A stretch of 9,758 nt of DNA from Candidatus Saccharimonadota bacterium (lineage in GTDB: Bacteria; Patescibacteriota; Saccharimonadia; Saccharimonadales; UBA4665), in contig JARIHJ010000079.1 in assembly GCA_029288335.1 (NCBI GenBank), positions 1 to 9,758 of the forward strand, read 5' to 3'. A program made the position numbers and the translations under genes. Positions 5,957 through 9,758 of this stretch are shown here, one piece after another (position 1 is the first letter of the stretch; every line of letters starts with the position of its first letter). Under the pieces are notes generated by a model, which was not told the origin of the DNA, searched no databases, and worked only from the letters and a program-made list of their open reading frames with translations.

Positions 5957-6448
5957 ATGTCGCTTTTCGGCTTTTTAAAACCAAAATCAAGCACCAACCT
6001 GGTGACCATAAAAACTCCCGAGACCTTTGATTCAAACGCTCTAAATCTGCCGGTGCGCGTAATTTTAGCAGCCAGCATGCCGCAAAAAATCACCAATTTG
6101 ATAGTGCGGCTACGTGCCGACTCGACTAAAAAAAGGCGCGAACCAGGCTCGAAAGCTTACCAATATCTCGGCGAGGAAATTCATAATGGTGATGTACTCG
6201 TCGATCCGGCAAAACCAACGGAGCTTTACTTCAGCTTGCAGCTCGATTTTAGCCCAATCGACAGCTTCGAGATTCCACCGGAGAATATGGCGGTCGCGAG
6301 CGAAGAGTTAAAGGCTGCTGCTGCTGCCAACCGGACATCAAACTACACCTATTCCGTCGAAGTGACCTATAAAGTCAACAATAGCCCCGAGCAGGTCGCG
6401 AGCCAGCCAATCAAACTAGTCCAGCCAGATCAAGTCCGCGTGGGCTAG
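5957..6448 (+). CDS. Conserved-looking hypothetical protein, 163 aa, possible arrestin/Spo0M-like beta-sandwich
   Basis: I do not recognise this protein with confidence. It begins MSLFGFLKPK, has no signal peptide or membrane helix, and is rich in alternating hydrophobic strands. Examples are VTIKTPETF (16-24), LPVRVILAASMPQKITNLIV (31-50), ELYFSLQLDF (89-98) and YSVEVTYKVN (131-140), with a short Ala-rich helix near 112-125. This pattern and order suggest an all-beta sandwich of the arrestin/Spo0M type (inference only; no diagnostic residue seen). It is probably cytosolic. It is divergent from pheS across a 116-bp gap and convergent with the next gene, whose stop codon is immediately adjacent. 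The start is supported by the promoter 7 nt upstream. It is monocistronic by layout. Confidence 0.8.
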   Translation: MSLFGFLKPKSSTNLVTIKTPETFDSNALNLPVRVILAASMPQKITNLIVRLRADSTKKRREPGSKAYQYLGEEIHNGDVLVDPAKPTELYFSLQLDFSPIDSFEIPPENMAVASEELKAAAAANRTSNYTYSVEVTYKVNNSPEQVASQPIKLVQPDQVRVG

Positions 6449-6985
6449 CTAGTTGAAGAAGTTAGCGTCTCTTATCTCTTCTATTAGTTCGGCGTAAGCT
6501 TGCGCTAGCGAGTCGATACTGCCTTCGTTAATTCCCCAGTCCAGCACCGGCTTGGAGTGATAGCCCTCCCGGCCATCGACCATACTGGGGCGCCGACCAA
6601 TCAACTCATATGGTTTATCTTTTAAGTAGCTAAGCGCTGTCTTGATGTGAGTGGGGGCTGCTTCGGCAAAGGCATTTTGCTCGACGAGCTGACTACGCAT
6701 AATTACCTTGGCAGCGGTGTTAACGGTAGCATAGTGAATTCGTACCGCCAGTGGCGCTAGCAGATCGCGCACGGCAGGATTTAGGCGTTCATCGTCGAAA
6801 ATACGAAGCCTGCTCGGATAAGTAGCAGTTTCATAAGTAGTGTCTGTATGGTGTCGCTTATGCCATTGATTATAAGCAACACCCATAATCGCAGCTGCGC
6901 CGGCGGCGCCGGCAATCTCGGCCGCAAGCTTCGTGTGAGGGTGTCCCTCGTGCGGATGGCTCTCACCATCCGGATGCTTCGTCAT
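6449..6985 (-). CDS. His-rich, probably membrane-anchored hypothetical protein, 178 aa
   Basis: This protein is not recognised. The N-terminus carries a His/Pro/Glu cluster (H4, H10, H12, H15, H17). An Ala/Gly hydrophobic stretch follows at about 20-38 and could be one membrane helix or a glycine-zipper segment. After it comes a second basic/His patch HKRHH (42-46). The remaining 130 residues are predicted soluble, mostly helical, and end LIEEIRDANFFN. The His cluster could bind metal ions (inference). With one weak helix near the N-terminus, topology cannot be set. It has its own promoter 10 nt upstream and no Shine-Dalgarno. It is tail-to-tail with the 163-aa gene with zero bases between stop codons. 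A small gene on the same strand ends 49 nt upstream of its start. Confidence 0.75.
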   Translation of the reverse strand: MTKHPDGESHPHEGHPHTKLAAEIAGAAGAAAIMGVAYNQWHKRHHTDTTYETATYPSRLRIFDDERLNPAVRDLLAPLAVRIHYATVNTAAKVIMRSQLVEQNAFAEAAPTHIKTALSYLKDKPYELIGRRPSMVDGREGYHSKPVLDWGINEGSIDSLAQAYAELIEEIRDANFFN

Positions 6986-6994
6986 AAGAGTATT

Positions 6995-7023
6995 ATTTTA
7001 ACCAATTTATGGAGTTCTAGCAA
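6995..7023 (-). promoter_or_regulatory. Promoter of the 178-aa orphan gene
   Basis: On the minus strand TTGCTA (7023-7018) and TAAAAT (7000-6995) are 17 bp apart. The -10 ends 9 nt before the ATG at 6985, so the leader would be about 2-3 nt. No Shine-Dalgarno is seen. Confidence 0.6.
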
Positions 7024-7034
7024 GTCCGCGCCGA

Positions 7035-7271
7035 TTAAAGATCGCTAGGTAGATTCTCAACTACAGCTACTTGCTCGGCGGCAAGGGTAGCTGCTATGGC
7101 CATACTAGCATTAGCGCGTTGTTCGCGCCTTATTTGAACTTTATCCCACACGGGCGCGACGACGAGCTCAAGTAGACCCCCAAATGGGTTCATCGGTACT
7201 CCGAATCGCTGGTACCGAGGGAACTCGGGCTGCGCGCTCTCGTCTCTAGGCCTTTCACTTCTATTTCTCAT
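7035..7271 (-). CDS. Small hypothetical protein, 78 aa
   Basis: This protein is not recognised. From ATG at 7271 it reads MRNRSERPRDESAQ, giving a charged, probably disordered first 25 residues. A Pro/Gly-rich hydrophobic patch follows (VPMNPFGGLLELVVAPVW), then a helical Ala-rich C-terminus ending ENLPSDL. The frame stays open to a TTG at 7307, but that TTG is part of the -35 box (TTGTCT). ATG codons at 7277 and 7271 are the plausible starts. 7271 is preferred because it lies exactly 7 nt after the -10, the spacing seen at two other genes here. Coding status rests on the promoter fit and length, not on homology, so it could be spurious. Confidence 0.55.
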   Translation of the reverse strand: MRNRSERPRDESAQPEFPRYQRFGVPMNPFGGLLELVVAPVWDKVQIRREQRANASMAIAATLAAEQVAVVENLPSDL

Positions 7272-7278
7272 CGCCATC

Positions 7279-7307
7279 ACTATACTCCCAAAAGCTGGCG
7301 TAGACAA
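7279..7307 (-). promoter_or_regulatory. Minus-strand arm of a divergent promoter
   Basis: TTGTCT (7307-7302) and TATAGT (7284-7279) are 17 bp apart on the minus strand, and the -10 ends 7 nt before ATG 7271. The -35 overlaps the candidate -35 of the opposing glycosidase promoter. Confidence 0.55.
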
Positions 7308-7328
7308 ATATCTAAGTTATACTATTAC
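7301..7328 (+). promoter_or_regulatory. Plus-strand arm of a divergent promoter (glycosidase gene)
   Basis: TAGACA (7301-7306) is followed 16 bp later by TATTAC (7323-7328), 5 nt before the ATG at 7334. An overlapping alternative -10, TATACT (7318-7323), is closer to consensus but has a poor -35. Either choice puts the RNA start within a few bases of the ATG. No Shine-Dalgarno precedes it. Confidence 0.4.
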
Positions 7329-7333
7329 AAGTT

Positions 7334-8737
7334 ATGGATGAAGATAAAACAGCGGACGAGCTAGAAATAGTAGAAGATAAACAGGAAACTAGAAAGGAAC
7401 CTAGCCAACCAAAACCGCTAGCACCGAGCGAGCTAGCCGAAGCCGCTGAGAAAATTCTAAAAGAAAACAACTGCGGTAACTACACTATGCCTTCGCGCGA
7501 GCTTTACCCACATCAGTGGCTGTGGGACAGCTGCTTCACCGCCATTGGCCTCCGGCATCTAGATGTCGAGCGCGCTAAAATGGAACTGACTTCGCTCTGC
7601 CGCGGCCAGTGGCACAACGGCATGCTGCCGAACATAATCTTTCGCGACGAAAATCATTACCGCCGCGAGCGCGAAGCTTGGCGCAGCTGGATTAGTCCAA
7701 ATTCACCGGATAATGTCGCAACTTCCGGTATCACCCAGCCGCCAATGCTGGCCGAAGCCGTTGTGCGCGTCGGCGAGAAACTGGCCTTGCCGGAGCGCCG
7801 AGGCTGGTACAAGCTAATGTGGCCGACCCTCATCGCCCACCACAGCTGGATTTATAACGAGCGCGACCCGCACCAGGAGGGCCTGGCCCTCCTAATTCAC
7901 CCCTGGGAAGTCGGCCTCGACAACACGCCGCCGTGGATTAGCGAATTACATCAGCATCTGCTGCCCGGCTGGATTCGATTAGTCCAAAAATTGCGGCTAG
8001 ATATCATAATCAATCTGTTTCGCCGCGACGGCCGGAGCGTGCCGATTGACGAACGCTTCAACACCATCGAAGTCCTGGCGCTCTACGACGTCCAGCGGCG
8101 GCTCAAGCGCAAGGCCTACGACATCGACAAAATCCTTGACCACTCGCTGTTCGCCATCGAAGACCTGACCTTCAACTGCATCCTGATCCGCGCGAACGAG
8201 AACTTAAGGAAAATCAGCAAGACCTTGCGTGAGCAAATCCCATCAGACCTCGATAAAGCGATGAGAAAGACTGGCGAAGAGCTCGAGAAACTCTGGGATC
8301 CGTACTCGAATCAGTATTATTCGCGCGATTTTATCACGCATAATCTGATCAAGGAGCCGTCGATTGCCGCGCTAATGCCGCTGTATGCCGGCTCGATTAG
8401 TAAGGAACGCGCCGAAATTCTCGTCAGAATGCTTGAGAATGAAAATCAGTTCGGTCCCGCTTATCCGGTACCGAGCGTACCGGTGTCGAGCCCGTGGTTC
8501 AACCCGCGCCATTACTGGCAGGGACCAGCTTGGGTCAATACTAACTGGCTAATTATCGACGGACTGAAGCGCTACGGCTTCAGCGAACACGCTGACGCTC
8601 TAACCGAAACAACACTGGAGATGGTCGCGAAATCCGGCTTCCCGGAATATTTCGATCCAATCACCGGAGAGCGCCTAGGCGCGCACGACTTCGCTTGGAC
8701 CGCCGCCCTCACGATTGACTTGCTGCAAAATAAATAG
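7334..8737 (+). CDS. GH63-like glycoside hydrolase (mannosyl-/glucosylglycerate hydrolase-like)
   Basis: This is a 467-aa predicted inverting exo-glycosidase of the GH63 (alpha/alpha)6-barrel type. Relatives cleave mannosylglycerate, glucosylglycerate or alpha-glucosides. Motifs in order are YPHQWLWDSCF (58-68), SPNSPDNVATSGITQPP (121-137), HPWEVGLDNTPPW (189-201), YWQGPAWVNTNWL (394-406) and FPEYFDPITGE (436-446) followed by FAWTAA (453-458). By comparison with the Thermus mannosylglycerate hydrolase (acid Asp182, base Glu419), Asp196 and Glu438 are the likely general acid and base (inference from motif position). The first 30 residues are acidic and probably disordered. There is no signal peptide, so it is likely cytosolic, where a compatible-solute or trehalose-like substrate would fit. 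It is head-to-head with the 78-aa gene. No sugar transporter or synthase is nearby. The family call is good; the substrate is open. Confidence 0.88.
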   Translation: MDEDKTADELEIVEDKQETRKEPSQPKPLAPSELAEAAEKILKENNCGNYTMPSRELYPHQWLWDSCFTAIGLRHLDVERAKMELTSLCRGQWHNGMLPNIIFRDENHYRREREAWRSWISPNSPDNVATSGITQPPMLAEAVVRVGEKLALPERRGWYKLMWPTLIAHHSWIYNERDPHQEGLALLIHPWEVGLDNTPPWISELHQHLLPGWIRLVQKLRLDIIINLFRRDGRSVPIDERFNTIEVLALYDVQRRLKRKAYDIDKILDHSLFAIEDLTFNCILIRANENLRKISKTLREQIPSDLDKAMRKTGEELEKLWDPYSNQYYSRDFITHNLIKEPSIAALMPLYAGSISKERAEILVRMLENENQFGPAYPVPSVPVSSPWFNPRHYWQGPAWVNTNWLIIDGLKRYGFSEHADALTETTLEMVAKSGFPEYFDPITGERLGAHDFAWTAALTIDLLQNK

Positions 8738-8744
8738 TTAAATA

Positions 8745-8761
8745 CACACAGGTTAAGTGTG
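8745..8761 (+). other. Weak stem-loop after the glycosidase gene
   Basis: CACAC (8745-8749) pairs with GTGTG (8757-8761) around a 7-nt loop, just downstream of the glycosidase stop. The stem is short and no U-run follows, so I do not call it a terminator. Read-through into the next gene is likely. Confidence 0.25.
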
Positions 8762-8790
8762 GATTAGCTCTTAATTAGTGAGGTTAAATT

Positions 8791-9057
8791 ATGGAGAGTT
8801 CGCCAGAATCAGATTTAGTGCCTGTTCGTTTTCAGATTGAAGAACGTACGCTCGAGACACTTAGACGCTTAGCTATTGTGGACAGCTCGCCAGATAGTAC
8901 CGTCCCACCAAAGACTTTAAGTGATGGATTGCAAACGGCTTTAACTTCGTACATTGAACAGCGGCAAAGCGAACCGGGTTTTCAGGCCAAGGTGGAAGAA
9001 AAGCGACGTGAAATTGCACTCAGTGTTTCTCCTTTGGATGCACTGAGAATTAACTAA
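8791..9057 (+). CDS. Small protein, 88 aa, possible ribbon-helix-helix fold
   Basis: The layout is a disordered acidic N-terminus (1-8), a strand VPVRFQI (10-16), a helix (17-29), a loop with SSPDSTVPP, a second helix SDGLQTALTSYIEQRQ (44-59) and a charged C-terminal helix. The strand-helix-helix order and size resemble ribbon-helix-helix DNA-binding proteins. The loop between helices is longer than usual and the match is by shape only. GAGG lies 7 nt before the ATG, unlike the other orphans here. It is 53 nt downstream of the glycosidase gene and may be co-transcribed with it. Its stop abuts the rmuC stop. If it is a regulator, its target is unknown; an antitoxin is conceivable, but no toxin partner is adjacent. 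Confidence 0.65.
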   Translation: MESSPESDLVPVRFQIEERTLETLRRLAIVDSSPDSTVPPKTLSDGLQTALTSYIEQRQSEPGFQAKVEEKRREIALSVSPLDALRIN

Positions 9058-9758
9058 CTAGTCGGCGATTTGCTCGGTTTCGTCTTGGTTTTCGGAGTAG
9101 TCGGAGATTTGGTTGACGACTTTGGTTAGCTGGCGGGCGCGCGTGCCCTCGACTTCCAGGTAAGTTTTCTGCACGGTGTCGAGCTGTTTGCCGAGCGACT
9201 CGAATTTCTCGCCGAATTTCTCATATTCAGCCTGGAATTTGGCGATTAAGCCGAAAATTTGCTGCAAGCCCTTTTCGTATTTGAAGTTTTTATAGGCTTG
9301 CAAAACCAGCCTAAGAACGGCGGTAAAGCCAAACGGACCGGCCAGCACGACTTTGTGCTCGCTAGCGTAATCATTGAGCTCCGGCAACTTTTCGTAAATG
9401 AAGCTAAAAATCATCTCGTTCGGGATAAACATCACGACGAAATCGAGCGTATTGGCCTGCGGGTTGATGTAATCTTTGTTAGCGAGTGATTTGATCTTGG
9501 TCTTGACGGCTTCGCGGAAGTTGCGCAGCGCTTCGTTCCTTGCCGACTCGGTTTTGGCCTCCTGATAATTCATCAAGTCGTCGAATGGAAACTTGGCGTC
9601 GACGTTCAGCTTATCGCCGCTAGGCAGCAAAATCGTAAAATCGGGCCGGCCCTCCCCCGAGCTAGTTTGCTTAACAAAGTTAACTTTTTCAACAAAGCCA
9701 GCCGCTAGCAGCAAATCCTCAGCGACTTGCTCGCCCCAGCGCCCGCGCAGCTTATTAT
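9058..9758 (-). CDS. rmuC: RmuC family protein, C-terminal part (start outside window)
   Basis: There are 232 codons from the right edge to TAG at 9058-9060. RmuC proteins are putative nuclease-fold proteins linked to limiting recombination and inversions at short repeats; the biochemical activity is poorly defined. The diagnostic opening NKLRGRWGEQ, then EDLLLAAGF, matches the family RGxWGE signature. It is followed by the PD-(D/E)xK-like core GRPDFTILLPSGDKLNVDAKFP and the FIPNEMIFSF segment. The C-terminal roughly 70 residues form a coiled coil (from KFQAEYEKFGEKFESLGKQL). The usual N-terminal membrane helix and long coiled coil would lie outside the window. It converges on the 88-aa gene with no intergenic base. 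The family assignment is secure. Confidence 0.93.
   Translation of the reverse strand, partial: NKLRGRWGEQVAEDLLLAAGFVEKVNFVKQTSSGEGRPDFTILLPSGDKLNVDAKFPFDDLMNYQEAKTESARNEALRNFREAVKTKIKSLANKDYINPQANTLDFVVMFIPNEMIFSFIYEKLPELNDYASEHKVVLAGPFGFTAVLRLVLQAYKNFKYEKGLQQIFGLIAKFQAEYEKFGEKFESLGKQLDTVQKTYLEVEGTRARQLTKVVNQISDYSENQDETEQIAD

Noticed and set aside
7272..7307. TTG at 7307 as the start of the small minus-strand gene
   Set aside because: This codon is part of a good -35 box; transcription would start downstream of it, near ATG 7271.

Overview
The window looks like chromosomal DNA from a small-genome bacterium of moderate GC. I favour Patescibacteria/CPR, possibly Saccharibacteria, at low-to-moderate confidence. 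The reasons are very tight gene packing (4-bp and 11-bp overlaps, and two convergent gene pairs whose stop codons abut), a run of small orphan proteins, and divergent housekeeping proteins. No rRNA, tRNA, CRISPR array or insertion sequence was found.

Layout, left to right. Positions 1-824 (minus) hold the N-terminal transmembrane half of an ABC exporter cut by the window edge. Positions about 900-1559 contain the most unusual stretch. A 51-residue zinc-ribbon microprotein (1003-1158, minus) has a near-perfect Shine-Dalgarno and a leader of about 400 bases. Both the leader and the ORF are full of inverted repeats, and a 12-bp perfect inverted repeat (904-915 / 1463-1474) spans most of the locus. 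Several leader stems have C/A mismatches on the plus strand that become G-U pairs on the minus strand, so the folded molecule should be the minus-strand RNA. Next comes a minus-strand operon, pheS - SDR oxidoreductase - pheT (5840 down to 1560), in which the SDR gene overlaps both phenylalanyl-tRNA synthetase subunit genes.

Right of pheS lie four genes of poorly known function. They are a 163-aa orphan (5957, plus), a His-rich, probably membrane-anchored 178-aa orphan (minus), a 78-aa orphan (minus), and a GH63-like glycosidase (7334-8737, plus). A small possible ribbon-helix-helix protein (8791-9057, plus) follows, then the C-terminal part of RmuC (minus, cut by the right edge).

First genes of transcription units (ABC exporter, pheS, the 163-, 178- and 78-aa orphans, the glycosidase) have a -10-like box only 5-10 nt before the start codon and, except pheS, no Shine-Dalgarno. 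This predicts leaderless or near-leaderless mRNAs. Genes inside operons, and the zinc-ribbon gene, do carry Shine-Dalgarno sites. The hexamer GCTAGC occurs 20 times by hand count, about eight times chance expectation, with 11 copies in pheT.

The genes do not form one pathway. The clear functional unit is the PheRS operon (charging tRNA-Phe) with its embedded SDR. The strongest candidate for something undescribed is the structured RNA plus zinc-ribbon locus.
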